The notes under the pieces: generated by a model | What the model was told of the DNA's origin: nothing | The model's input: only the letters and a program-made list of their open reading frames with translations | The model's database searches: none | Part shown: piece by piece, positions 45,864 to 53,972 of the stretch | Position numbering within the stretch: the stretch's first letter is position 1 | Layout: the number at the start of each line of letters is the position of its first letter | Position numbers and translations under genes: made by a program | From: Thiorhodococcus mannitoliphagus | GTDB taxonomy: Bacteria > Pseudomonadota > Gammaproteobacteria > Chromatiales > Chromatiaceae | Assembly (NCBI RefSeq): GCF_010915725.1 | Contig: NZ_JAAIJR010000022.1 | Location: 1 to 64,000 of the forward strand | Direction of reading: 5' to 3' | Length of the DNA stretch: 64,000 nt

Positions 45864-46409
45864 ATGAGACATCCCTGGTTGTTGCTCGGACTGGCGGCAA
45901 TGTCGGCGAACGCGGTCGCGGAGCCAAAGAGCTGCTCCTCATTGCTCGATCTGGATGTGCGCCGACTGGCGAGTGAGGAGGCGGTCAACCTCTGCGAAGC
46001 CTATCAAGGCAAGGTCATCTTGGTGGTCAACACCGCGAGCAAGTGTGGTTTTACGCCGCAGTATGAGGGACTGGAGAAGCTCTATCGCGACTATGAGGAC
46101 AAGGGGCTGGTCGTCCTGGGTTTTCCGTCCAACGACTTTGCCAACCAGGAGCCGGGCTCGGAGGAGCAGATCCAGTCCTTCTGCCGCCTCACCTACTCGG
46201 TGGAGTTTCCAATGTTCGAGAAGGTCAGCGTCAAGAAGGGCAAGGCGGCGCCCTTGTTCGAGCGTCTCGCCGCGGCTGGAGCACCCTATCCGAAGTGGAA
46301 CTTCTATAAGTACCTCATCGATCGCGACGGCAATCTGGTCGACTACTACACCAGTGTCACCAAGCCGCAGAGTGGCAAGGTCATCAAGGCGATCGAAAAG
46401 CTATTGTGA
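45864..46409 (+). CDS. Periplasmic glutathione peroxidase-family protein
   Basis: A 181-aa thiol peroxidase with an N-terminal signal peptide (MRHPWLLLGLAAMSANAVA, cut after about residue 19). The catalytic Cys lies in NTASKCGFTPQYEGLEKLY, and the Gln (GFPSNDFANQEPG) and Trp (PKWNFYKYLIDRDG) of the catalytic triad are present. Likely reduces peroxides in the periplasm using thioredoxin-like donors rather than glutathione, as bacterial Cys-type members do. ATG 45864 has CGAGGA upstream. Confidence 0.9.
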   Translation: MRHPWLLLGLAAMSANAVAEPKSCSSLLDLDVRRLASEEAVNLCEAYQGKVILVVNTASKCGFTPQYEGLEKLYRDYEDKGLVVLGFPSNDFANQEPGSEEQIQSFCRLTYSVEFPMFEKVSVKKGKAAPLFERLAAAGAPYPKWNFYKYLIDRDGNLVDYYTSVTKPQSGKVIKAIEKLL

Positions 46410-46589
46410 CGGCGATGGGCTGGCTCGATGACCCCAATCCGAACCGGCGATTGGATTCCTGGCGCACTTGGTCTTAACTTGCGACGATCTTGAGGCGTTG
46501 ATCGGCCCGGTACCTTGCCGCCATGACTAGGCTGCAGACCGAGCCCATCTCGATCCGCATCCATTACCCCAATTCACGGGAGGATAATC

Positions 46590-47930
46590 ATGGCGTCGCC
46601 CACTCTTCGGGAGGGAAGTCTCGAAGCACCCACCCGGCATCCGATCGACTGGCAAAATCCCGACTTCTACAACAGCGAATCGCTCTACGCGGAGCTGGAG
46701 CGGGTCTTCGATATTTGCCACGGCTGCCGACGCTGCGTCAGCCTCTGTCAATCCTTTCCGACGCTCTTCGACTTGGTCGACGAGTCCGAGAGCATGGAGG
46801 TGGACGGGGTTGCTAGAGACGACTACTGGAAGGTAGTCGACCACTGTTACCTCTGCGACCTCTGCTACATGACCAAGTGTCCCTATGTGCCTCCGCACGA
46901 GTGGAACCTGGATTTTCCGCATCTCATGCTCCGGGCCAAGGCGGTGAAGTTCGAGCAGGGTGATGTCAAAGTGCGCGACCGTATCCTGACCAGCACCGAT
47001 CAGGTTGGCAGCCTCGCCGGCATTCCAGTGGTCAATGGGATCGTCAATGCCGTCAACGCCAATGCGCTGGGCCGCAAGGTGTTGGAGGCCGTGCTGGAGG
47101 TCCACAAGGACGCGCGCGTTCCGCCCTATACCAGCCCGGCGCTGCGTAAGGCGGAAAAGGGGCGGATCGGTCGCGAGGCGACTGGGGAGCCGGCGGGTCC
47201 CACCACGGGGAAAGTCGCCCTCTTTGCCACCTGCTACGGCAACTACAACGAGCCGGGCGTCAATCAAGACCTCATCCAAGTCTTCGAGCACAACGGCATT
47301 CCCGTGACCCTGGCGGAGAAGGAGCAGTGCTGTGGAATGCCCAAGCTGGAACTCGGCGATCTGGAGTCCGTGCGAAGGGCGAAGGAGGCCAACATTCCCG
47401 TGCTCAAGGCATTAGTCGAGCAGGGCTGGGACATCGTGGCGACCATTCCCTCCTGCGTCTTGATGTTCAAGCAGGAGCTTCCCCTGATGTTTCCGGACGA
47501 TGCCGACGTCCAGCTGGTTAAAGACCACATTTACGATCCCTTTGAATACCTGATGCTGCGCCACAAGGATGGCAAGATGAACATGGACTTCAAGCAGCCG
47601 CTTGGAACCGTGGTCTACCAGGCTTCTTGTCATCAACGTGTGCAGAATATCGGGCCGAAGACGCGCGACGTCCTGGCCCTGGTTCCGGACACCAAGGTGG
47701 AGGTGATCGAGCGCTGCTCGGGTCACGACGGCACTTATGCGGTCAAGAAGGAGTTTCACGCCTCCTCGATGAAGATCGTCAAGCCTGTTGCCAGCCGGGT
47801 GGAGAAGGCGGGCGCCGACCACTTCGGCAGCGACTGTCCCATGGCGGGGGCTCACATCGCGCATGCGCTGGGACGAGACGGGAAGCAGCAGCATCCCATC
47901 ACATTGTTGCGACTGGCCTACGCTATTTGA
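46590..47930 (+). CDS. GlpC/HdrD-like (Fe-S)-binding oxidoreductase
   Basis: A 446-aa protein. The N-terminal ferredoxin-type part has two clusters (CHGCRRCVSLC and CYLCDLCYMTKCPY). Two CCG-type domains follow: QCCGMPKLE in the first, and SCHQRVQNIGP with RCSGHDGTY in the second, where Ser replaces the middle Cys. This is the family usually found in a rubrerythrin, GlpC-like, DUF3501 operon. Rubrerythrin is missing upstream here. A role in electron transfer under oxidative stress is inferred. The start is ATG with AGGATAATC upstream. Confidence 0.82.
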   Translation: MASPTLREGSLEAPTRHPIDWQNPDFYNSESLYAELERVFDICHGCRRCVSLCQSFPTLFDLVDESESMEVDGVARDDYWKVVDHCYLCDLCYMTKCPYVPPHEWNLDFPHLMLRAKAVKFEQGDVKVRDRILTSTDQVGSLAGIPVVNGIVNAVNANALGRKVLEAVLEVHKDARVPPYTSPALRKAEKGRIGREATGEPAGPTTGKVALFATCYGNYNEPGVNQDLIQVFEHNGIPVTLAEKEQCCGMPKLELGDLESVRRAKEANIPVLKALVEQGWDIVATIPSCVLMFKQELPLMFPDDADVQLVKDHIYDPFEYLMLRHKDGKMNMDFKQPLGTVVYQASCHQRVQNIGPKTRDVLALVPDTKVEVIERCSGHDGTYAVKKEFHASSMKIVKPVASRVEKAGADHFGSDCPMAGAHIAHALGRDGKQQHPITLLRLAYAI

Positions 47931-47978
47931 TCACCGGTGCGCTCCAGTGGCCGCCGGCACTGAGATTCGGAGATAAGC

Positions 47979-48557
47979 ATGCAGCTGACACGCAACGACC
48001 TCTACAGCCTCGAGCAATATGCCCAGACACGCAGTGACTTTCGCGCACAGGTCATGGCCCACAAGAAGACCCGTCAAGTCCCGATTGGGGCGCATACCAC
48101 CCTCTACTTCGAGGACCGGCTGACGATCCAGTACCAGATTCAGGAGATGCTGAGGGTCGAGCGCATCTTCGAAGCTGAGGGCATCGAGGACGAGCTGAGT
48201 GCGTACAATCCGCTGATTCCGGACGGCTCGAACTGGAAAGCGACCTTCATGATCGAGTACGAGAGTGCGGAGGAACGTCGCGAGGCACTGATGCGCTTGC
48301 GCGGCATCGAAGACATGGTCTGGGTCCAGGTGGCTGGTTTCGATAAGGTCTTCGCCATCGCGGACGAAGACTTGGAGCGGGAGGACGACACCAAGACCTC
48401 GTCGGTCCACTTCATGCGCTTCGAGCTGACCCCGCCCATGGTAGCCGCCATGAAAGAAGGTGCCGCGGTGATGCTCGGCTCAGACCATCCAGACTATGGC
48501 TATCAGGTCGAGGCGCCCCCAGCGGTGCGTGATTCATTGACCGCCGATCTGGTCTGA
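47979..48557 (+). CDS. DUF3501 family protein
   Basis: A 192-aa cytoplasmic protein that matches DUF3501 throughout: N-terminal LTRNDLYSLEQYAQTRSDFR, then TLYFEDRLTIQYQIQEMLRVE and the C-terminal FMRFELTPPMV. Function unknown. It lies 48 bp after the GlpC-like gene, its regular partner, so a joint function in the same redox system is likely. Confidence 0.85.
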   Translation: MQLTRNDLYSLEQYAQTRSDFRAQVMAHKKTRQVPIGAHTTLYFEDRLTIQYQIQEMLRVERIFEAEGIEDELSAYNPLIPDGSNWKATFMIEYESAEERREALMRLRGIEDMVWVQVAGFDKVFAIADEDLEREDDTKTSSVHFMRFELTPPMVAAMKEGAAVMLGSDHPDYGYQVEAPPAVRDSLTADLV

Positions 48558-48584
48558 TGCTTACCTGAGAGGAGTCGGGTCGAT

Positions 48585-49409
48585 ATGCGGGAGATGAGAA
48601 GACCCGACCCGAGCGCCGTCCTTCTCGATATGGACGGCGTGCTCTTTCATGGGGCCCAGGCACTTCCGGGCGCAGAGCGTCTGCTAGCCTCCCTCGCGCG
48701 CACTCCGCACGCCTACGTCACCAATAACCCAATTCGCACGCCAGACGAAGTCGCCAACGCCTTCGTTGCCATGGGGCTGCCACGGCCGGATCGCCGTCTG
48801 ATTCTGACTTCTGCGCTTGCCACCGCACGTTGGCTGTCGCGCGTTCACCCCGGATTTCGCTATTTCTCGGTGGGCGCGGGCGGCTTGGACGCCGCCTTGC
48901 GCGCCGTGGGTCAGCCCGACGCCGAGGATGCCGATTTCGTGATCGTCGGCGAGGGGCCTGGGCTGGACTTCGACCAACTGACCACAGGCATCAACCTGAT
49001 CCTCCAGCAGGGCGCGCGTCTCATCGGGACGAATCCCGATCACTCTGTCGACGCGGTTCGCGATGGGAAGCGGATCGTCCTACCCGGAGGCGGCGCACTC
49101 ATCGCGCCCTTTGCGACGGCCACGGGCGTCACGCCCACCATCATCGGCAAGCCCGAACCCTTGCTCTATGAGATGGCCTTGGAGGTGCTCGGTTGCTCGC
49201 CCGGCGAGTGCCTCATGATTGGCGACCGACCAGATACGGATATTGCCGGCGCCGAGCGTCTCGGCATGTGGACAGCCCTGGTGCGGACCGGGCGCTTCGC
49301 GCCGCGCCGTCCCTGGCCCAAGGAGATCCCCGCGCCAGACTTCGACGCCGTCGACCTCGACGCGCTCATGTCGGCCTTGCGAGACAGCTATCCGCGGCTC
49401 ATCGCTTGA
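48585..49409 (+). CDS. HAD-superfamily IIA hydrolase (NagD-like)
   Basis: A 274-aa phosphatase. Motif I LLDMDGVLFHG has the nucleophile Asp, motif II is VTNNP, and motif IV MIGDRPDTDIAGAERLGM carries the metal-binding Asp pair. The cap is of type IIA (GTNPDHSV, then KPEPLLYEMAL). Substrates of NagD-like enzymes are sugar or nucleoside phosphates. GAGAGGAG precedes the ATG; the gap from the DUF3501 gene is 27 bp, so it may be read with it. Confidence 0.87.
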   Translation: MREMRRPDPSAVLLDMDGVLFHGAQALPGAERLLASLARTPHAYVTNNPIRTPDEVANAFVAMGLPRPDRRLILTSALATARWLSRVHPGFRYFSVGAGGLDAALRAVGQPDAEDADFVIVGEGPGLDFDQLTTGINLILQQGARLIGTNPDHSVDAVRDGKRIVLPGGGALIAPFATATGVTPTIIGKPEPLLYEMALEVLGCSPGECLMIGDRPDTDIAGAERLGMWTALVRTGRFAPRRPWPKEIPAPDFDAVDLDALMSALRDSYPRLIA

Positions 49410-49444
49410 GGCTCGGGTCGCCGGGCAGGCTTGGCCGTCACCGC

Positions 49445-50029
49445 TCACTGACGCACGCCCTCGATCGACAGGATCATCTCGACCTTCCGTGAGGCAGGGC
49501 CCAGGTTGTAGTCGATTCCGAAGTCCTTTAGCGCGAACTCGGTCGAACCCTGAAAGCCGCGTCTGTAGCCTCCCCAAGGATCCGGTCCGTTGCCAATCTT
49601 CCTGACCTCGATGGTGACGGGCTTGGTGATCCCTTTGAGCGTCAGTTCGCCCTCCAACACGGCCTTGTTGAATCCGGTCTCTCGATAGGACGTGCTCTTG
49701 AAGGAGGCCGTCGGATACCGATCGACCTCGAGAAAGTCATCGCCGCGCAGATGCTTATCGCGTTCGGCATGATTGGAGTCGAGGCTCGCGGTCTGAATCT
49801 GCAGCGCGATCGACGACTCCTTGGTGTCGTCCGGGTCGTAGACGAAGCTCCCCTCGAAGTCGTCGAAGCGTCCGTAGAGCCAGCTGTAGCCTAGGTGTTT
49901 GATACGGAACTGGATGAAGGCATGGCCGCCTTCGGTATCGATCACATAACGCTCGGGCGCGGCGAGGAGGGTGATGGGGCTGCTCAGGATCAGCACGAGA
50001 CCGATGACGGTCGAGGTCACTCGTTTCAT
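49445..50029 (-). CDS. Periplasmic YceI-family protein
   Basis: A 194-aa lipocalin-like protein with a signal peptide (MKRVTSTVIGLVLILSSPITLLA). It carries the YceI features YVIDTEGGHAFIQFRIKHLGYSWLYGRF near the start, then HLRGDDFLEVDRYPTASFKS and the ELTLKGITKPVTIEV strand. YceI proteins bind polyisoprenoids such as ubiquinone precursors. It overlaps the cytochrome b561 gene by 1 bp (ATGA), the usual partnership. Confidence 0.9.
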   Translation of the reverse strand: MKRVTSTVIGLVLILSSPITLLAAPERYVIDTEGGHAFIQFRIKHLGYSWLYGRFDDFEGSFVYDPDDTKESSIALQIQTASLDSNHAERDKHLRGDDFLEVDRYPTASFKSTSYRETGFNKAVLEGELTLKGITKPVTIEVRKIGNGPDPWGGYRRGFQGSTEFALKDFGIDYNLGPASRKVEMILSIEGVRQ

Positions 50030-50610
50030 CAGAAGTTTCTCCCGTGATTGGGCTGTTGTGGAGAACCTGTGCGACCAAGCATGCGCAGCAGTGTGCGGTC
50101 TCGGTCGAGGAGGTGGTGCTTCAAGGCGGCCAAGGCGTGCAGCGCGGCCAGGGCGATCAGGGCAATGGCGAGTGCCAGGTGGACATCACCGGCCCAATCG
50201 GCTTGGCCGGGTAGGTGGCTCAGGGTCGCTGGCACTTCGAAGAGGTCGAAGACAGCGACGCCTTTCCCCTCGGCGGTCGAGATCAGATAGCCGCTGACCA
50301 TCACGGCGAAGAGGAGCAGGTAGAGGAGGGCGTGTGTCCAGCGGGAGAGGATCAGCTCGAATCGGCTCAGCGCGGGTTCCGGGGGCGGTGGCTTGTCGAT
50401 GAGACGCCAGAGGAGGCGCAGCGCGAGTGCGATGAGCAGCAGCACACCCAGGCTCTTGTGAATCCAGGGTGCCGTCCGATACCAGGCGTCGTAGTAGGTC
50501 AACTCGACCATCCAGAGCCCGAGTCCAAAGAGACCCACGACGGTGATGGCGGTCAACCAGTGAAAGAGAACGGAGATCAAGCCATAGCGGTGCGCCGTGC
50601 TGCGCCACAT
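50029..50610 (-). CDS. Cytochrome b561-family protein
   Basis: A 193-aa di-heme membrane cytochrome with four helices. The heme-ligand His are visible at LISVLFHWLTAI (about 17), PWIHKSLGVLLLI (about 51), and VHLALAIALIALAALHAL near the end. It moves electrons between quinone and periplasmic partners. It is followed directly by yceI. Confidence 0.9.
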   Translation of the reverse strand: MWRSTAHRYGLISVLFHWLTAITVVGLFGLGLWMVELTYYDAWYRTAPWIHKSLGVLLLIALALRLLWRLIDKPPPPEPALSRFELILSRWTHALLYLLLFAVMVSGYLISTAEGKGVAVFDLFEVPATLSHLPGQADWAGDVHLALAIALIALAALHALAALKHHLLDRDRTLLRMLGRTGSPQQPNHGRNF

Positions 50611-50654
50611 GAGGTGCGCTCCCAGTCAGTGTCAGCTCTTGCCCTAGAGGCTCG

Positions 50655-50825
<171 letters not shown>

Positions 50826-50905
50826 AGCCCGAATCTTCCAAATCAACTGGTGTCCGGATGCCCTAACGTCAAGCGAGAGGATTAGTGGCAGGGTGCGGGG
50901 GAAAA

Positions 50906-50928
50906 GCGTCCGGCCATCGGCCGGACGC
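50906..50928. repeat. Perfect hairpin, possible terminator stem
   Basis: GCGTCCGGCC, loop ATC, GGCCGGACGC. Stem 10 bp, no T-run on either side (AAAA lies immediately left of it, which would act as a T-run for leftward transcription). It may end transcription of htpX going left. Confidence 0.55.
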
Positions 50929-51000
50929 GAACGGGGTGCCTGTCTGGACCTGCGCGATCGGGAACTGTGCCGCCGGTTAGAAAGCGTCCATCAACAACTT

Positions 51001-51030
51001 CCCCCCTTTCGCAAAGGGGGGCTAGGGGGG
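51001..51030. repeat. G/C-run hairpin repeat
   Basis: CCCCCCTTT, loop CGC, AAAGGGGGG, then CTAGGGGGG. This resembles a dispersed repeat seen in intergenic DNA of many proteobacteria and cyanobacteria. It lies 50 bp beyond the htpX stop codon. Confidence 0.75.
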
Positions 51031-51078
51031 ATTTCGGGCGGCATCGCTCGTATCGGGAAACAATTAATGGGCGCTTTC

Positions 51079-51966
51079 TTAGGTGGCGGACTGTTCGAGC
51101 GCGGCAATGCGTTTGTCGAGCGGCGGATGGCTGCGGAAGAGTGCAGCCAAGCCTTCGCCGATCTTGCCCGAGATCCCAAAGGCGGCAAACTCGCCCGCAG
51201 GCAGATCCTGGGGCTCGTGCACTCGCTGAAGCGCGCGCAGGGCATCGGCCATGTGTCCGCGGCTGGTTAGCATGGCGCCGCCGGCGTCAGCGCGGAACTC
51301 CCGATGGCGTGAGAACCACATGACGATCATGGTCGCCAGGACGGAGAGCATGATCTCGGCGATGATCGAGGTGACGAAGTAGCCGATACCATAGCCTTGT
51401 TCGTTCTTGAGCAGAACACGGTCGACAAAATGGCCGATGATCCGGGCCAGGAAGACGACGAAGGTGTTGACCACGCCCTGAATGAGCGCCAGGGTGACCA
51501 TGTCGCCGTTCGCGACGTGACTGATCTCATGGCCGACAACGGCCGCCACCTCATCCTTGTTCATCTGCTGCAGCAGTCCGGTGCTGACAGCAACCAGTGC
51601 ATCGTTGCGGTTCCAGCCGGTTGCGAAGGCATTGGGGTCGGGCGAGTCGAAAATGCCGACTTCAGGCATCTGGATTCCCGCGCGCTCGGATTGGCGCGCG
51701 ACCAGATCGACGAGCCACTGCTCGAAGGGAGTGGAGGGATGCGCGATGATCTGCACACCCATCGAGCGCTTCGCCATGCTCTTGGACAAGAAGAGCGAGA
51801 TCAGCGAGCCGCTGAAGCCGATGATGGCGGCCATGATCAAGAGGGCACCCATGTCGATGCCGCCGCTCTCTTGGAGAACGCCGTCGATCCCCAGCAAGCG
51901 GAAGACGACGCTGATGACGACCAGGATGGCCGCATTGGTCGCGAGGAACAAGAAGATACGCATCAT
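51079..51966 (-). CDS. htpX: Membrane zinc protease HtpX
   Basis: A 295-aa M48-family protease of the inner membrane, which degrades misfolded membrane proteins. Two N-terminal membrane segments (MRIFLFLATNAAILVVISVV; ALLIMAAIIGFSGSLISLFL) and the zinc motif HEISH (VVGHEISHVANGDMVTL) are present, with two further hydrophobic segments. Length equals E. coli HtpX. AGGAGCT precedes the ATG. Confidence 0.96.
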   Translation of the reverse strand: MMRIFLFLATNAAILVVISVVFRLLGIDGVLQESGGIDMGALLIMAAIIGFSGSLISLFLSKSMAKRSMGVQIIAHPSTPFEQWLVDLVARQSERAGIQMPEVGIFDSPDPNAFATGWNRNDALVAVSTGLLQQMNKDEVAAVVGHEISHVANGDMVTLALIQGVVNTFVVFLARIIGHFVDRVLLKNEQGYGIGYFVTSIIAEIMLSVLATMIVMWFSRHREFRADAGGAMLTSRGHMADALRALQRVHEPQDLPAGEFAAFGISGKIGEGLAALFRSHPPLDKRIAALEQSAT

Positions 51967-52107
51967 GGATCAAGAGCTCCTAGTCAATGAGAGAGAATGG
52001 CTGTAATATACGCGGCCTTCGCTCAGTGGTACTGGCCCCGAAGGTCGCCAAAGAAAACTGGCACAGCATATAGGGCCATGGTCCGTACAACAAAGGCGAA
52101 AAAGGGC

Positions 52108-52136
52108 TAGACAACGCGGAAATCGCGCCTTAATAT
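52108..52136 (+). promoter_or_regulatory. Sigma-70 promoter of tRNA operon
   Basis: TAGACA (52108-52113), a 17-base spacer and TAATAT (52131-52136), followed by a GC-rich discriminator (TCCGCGTC) typical of stable RNA promoters under stringent control. Transcription would begin near 52143, 12 bp before the first tRNA. Confidence 0.75.
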
Positions 52137-52154
52137 TCCGCGTCTCAGCGCACT

Positions 52155-52230
52155 GGGGCCATAGCTCAGCTGGGAGAGCGCAACACTGGCAGTGTTGAGG
52201 TCGGCGGTTCGATCCCGCCTGGCTCCACCA
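52155..52230 (+). tRNA. tRNA-Ala (anticodon GGC)
   Basis: 76 nt with encoded CCA. Acceptor GGGGCCA/TGGCTCC includes the G3:U70 pair that marks tRNA-Ala. The anticodon stem-loop is CAACA CTGGCAG TGTTG, giving anticodon GGC. The T arm GGCGG TTCGATC CCGCC is standard. Confidence 0.97.
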
Positions 52231-52289
52231 AATTTCGATAGAATCCGGCAAGTTGGTCATGAGCCGGGTTTGTTTTGGGAAAGATTTCT

Positions 52290-52365
52290 GTCCCCATCGT
52301 CTAGTGGCCTAGGACACCGCCCTTTCACGGCGGTAACCGGGGTTCGAACCCCCGTGGGGACGCCA
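52290..52365 (+). tRNA. tRNA-Glu (anticodon TTC)
   Basis: 76 nt with encoded CCA. Acceptor GTCCCCA/TGGGGAC, anticodon arm CCGCC CTTTCAC GGCGG with anticodon TTC, T arm CCGGG GTTCGAA CCCCG. It lies 59 bp after tRNA-Ala in one transcription unit. Confidence 0.97.
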
Positions 52366-52376
52366 TTTAAGAATCA

Positions 52377-52413
52377 CGGGCCAGCTGCTGAAGCAGCTGG
52401 CCCGTTTTCTTTT
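52377..52413 (+). terminator. Rho-independent terminator of tRNA operon
   Basis: CGGGCCAGCTGC, loop TGAA, GCAGCTGGCCCG, then TTTTCTTTT. A perfect 12-bp stem plus T-run, immediately after tRNA-Glu. Confidence 0.92.
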
Positions 52414-52425
52414 GGGGGTATGCCG

Positions 52426-52977
52426 ATGACGCGACGCATTCAGGATAAGCTGGCCTCAATCGTTGACGAGATCGATCGCGCTGGGCACGCGAACCAGACA
52501 CGTTTGACTGTGCTCAAGAAGTGGCTGGAGAAGCCGGAGCGACTTCAGCGCTTTGCCCTCTCGCTTGCGGTCAGGGCGGTTTCGGCGGCTGGCGCCGCGG
52601 ACGACGCGGACCCCTGTCTCTTGGACCTTGCTCGGAATCTGCTCGATACCTGGACGCTTGACGCACCCGCGCCAGACCGTGTGGCTGCCAAGATTCTCCT
52701 CGGTCGTCTCAAGGCATTCCAAGACGACCACAAGAGGCTGCAATGGGGGCAGGTCCGAAGGATCCACAGCACGCCTCTACTCCTCATCGAAATGGGGCTG
52801 GAGATCTTTCTCTACGCTCCCACCAACCGGTCCGAGGGCTACCGGCTCGCGGTTGCCTATTGCGAAGGCTACGGGACGGATCTCAACGGCGAGTCGCGCG
52901 CCCGCGTACTCGAGCTGCTGGAGATCGTCGACGCGATCGAGATCCAGGAGCAGTCCGAGCCTTCGCTGGCAGCCTGA
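52426..52977 (+). CDS. Hypothetical protein, helical
   Basis: A 183-aa soluble protein I do not recognise. It is predicted mostly helical, with no signal peptide, membrane segment or metal motif. Acidic and basic residues are mixed (DKLASIVDEIDRAGH; RLKAFQDDHKRLQWGQVRR). I start at ATG 52426, with GGGGGT 7 bases upstream; ATG 52420 is also possible. It is the first gene after the tRNA terminator and lies 122 bp upstream of the DUF1186-like gene in the same direction. Confidence 0.6.
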   Translation: MTRRIQDKLASIVDEIDRAGHANQTRLTVLKKWLEKPERLQRFALSLAVRAVSAAGAADDADPCLLDLARNLLDTWTLDAPAPDRVAAKILLGRLKAFQDDHKRLQWGQVRRIHSTPLLLIEMGLEIFLYAPTNRSEGYRLAVAYCEGYGTDLNGESRARVLELLEIVDAIEIQEQSEPSLAA

Positions 52978-53099
52978 GACGGCTCGGCAGGTGGTCGTTG
53001 AATCGCTGACAGCTCCCCCCCTCCTCCGCGCCCGCGTCCGTCGCGGCGGGGCGCCGCTCCCACCGACCACGCGCTTGGACCAAAGAGAGCGAACTGAGC

Positions 53100-53965
53100 A
53101 TGACTATCGAGGACATCAAGAAGCAGCTCCAAACCTATGAGCGCAAGTTTCCCACGGCTGCCGTGCGGGCCGCCGTGGAGCAACGCGAGGCGATGACGCC
53201 TATTCTCTTGGAGTGTCTCCGGGAGACGGCCGAGGACCCCGAGAAGGTCGCGAACACTCCCGGCGCCATGCTCCACATGTATGCGATCTTCTTGCTGGCG
53301 CAGTTTCGCGAGCGAGCTGCTTATCCGATGCTTGTGAAGCTGTTGTCTGCGCCGGGTGACCTCTGTTTCGACGTGATCGGTGATACGGTGACGGAGGACC
53401 TGGATCGCATCCTGGCGGCGGTCTGTGGTGACGACCTGGATCCGATCAAGGAGACGATCGAGAACCCCGAGGTGAACGAATATGTGCGAAGTGCCTGCAT
53501 ACGGGCCTTGGTCAGACTCGTTGCTCAGGGAGATCTGGAACGCGAGCATGTCGTCGCCTATTTCCGGAGTCTCTTCAACGGCAAGCTGGAGCGTGAAGCC
53601 TATTTCCTGCGGGGCGCGCTCATCAGCGACTGTTGCGATCTCTATCCCGAGGAACTCTTGCCTGAAATTGAGCGCGCCTTCGCTGACGACTTGGTGGATA
53701 CCTTGTTCATCACCATGGAGAGTGTCGAGCGGGCAATGTCCGAAGGAAAGGAACGGGCGATCCGCAGATGTTCCGCAGGGGGCCGATCGAGGATACGGTG
53801 GCCGAGATGAGTTGGTGGGCCTGTTTCAGGGAGGACGACCGCAAGGCGGCGAAGCCTGCTCCGGCGATCGCGAAAGGGGCTCAGGTCAAGGCGGCCAAGG
53901 TTGGTCGCAACGATCCTTGCCCCTGCGGCAGCGGGAAAAAGTTCAAGAAGTGCTGCGGGCGCTGA
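53100..53965 (+). pseudogene. DUF1186/SEC-C protein, interrupted by a frameshift
   Basis: Residues 1-217 are read in one frame (MTIEDIKKQLQTYERKFPT to MSEGKE) and match DUF1186. The conserved end ([20 protein letters not shown]), then the SEC-C zinc motif [16 protein letters not shown], lies in another frame from about 53752. Adding one A at the GGAAC near 53750-53754 would join them as [13 protein letters not shown]. In the given sequence the first frame runs on to a stop at 53810 and the SEC-C end is lost. This is either a real single-base deletion or a sequencing error. Function of the family is unknown; SEC-C motifs are zinc-binding. Confidence 0.78.
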
Positions 53966-53972
53966 GGCGCCG

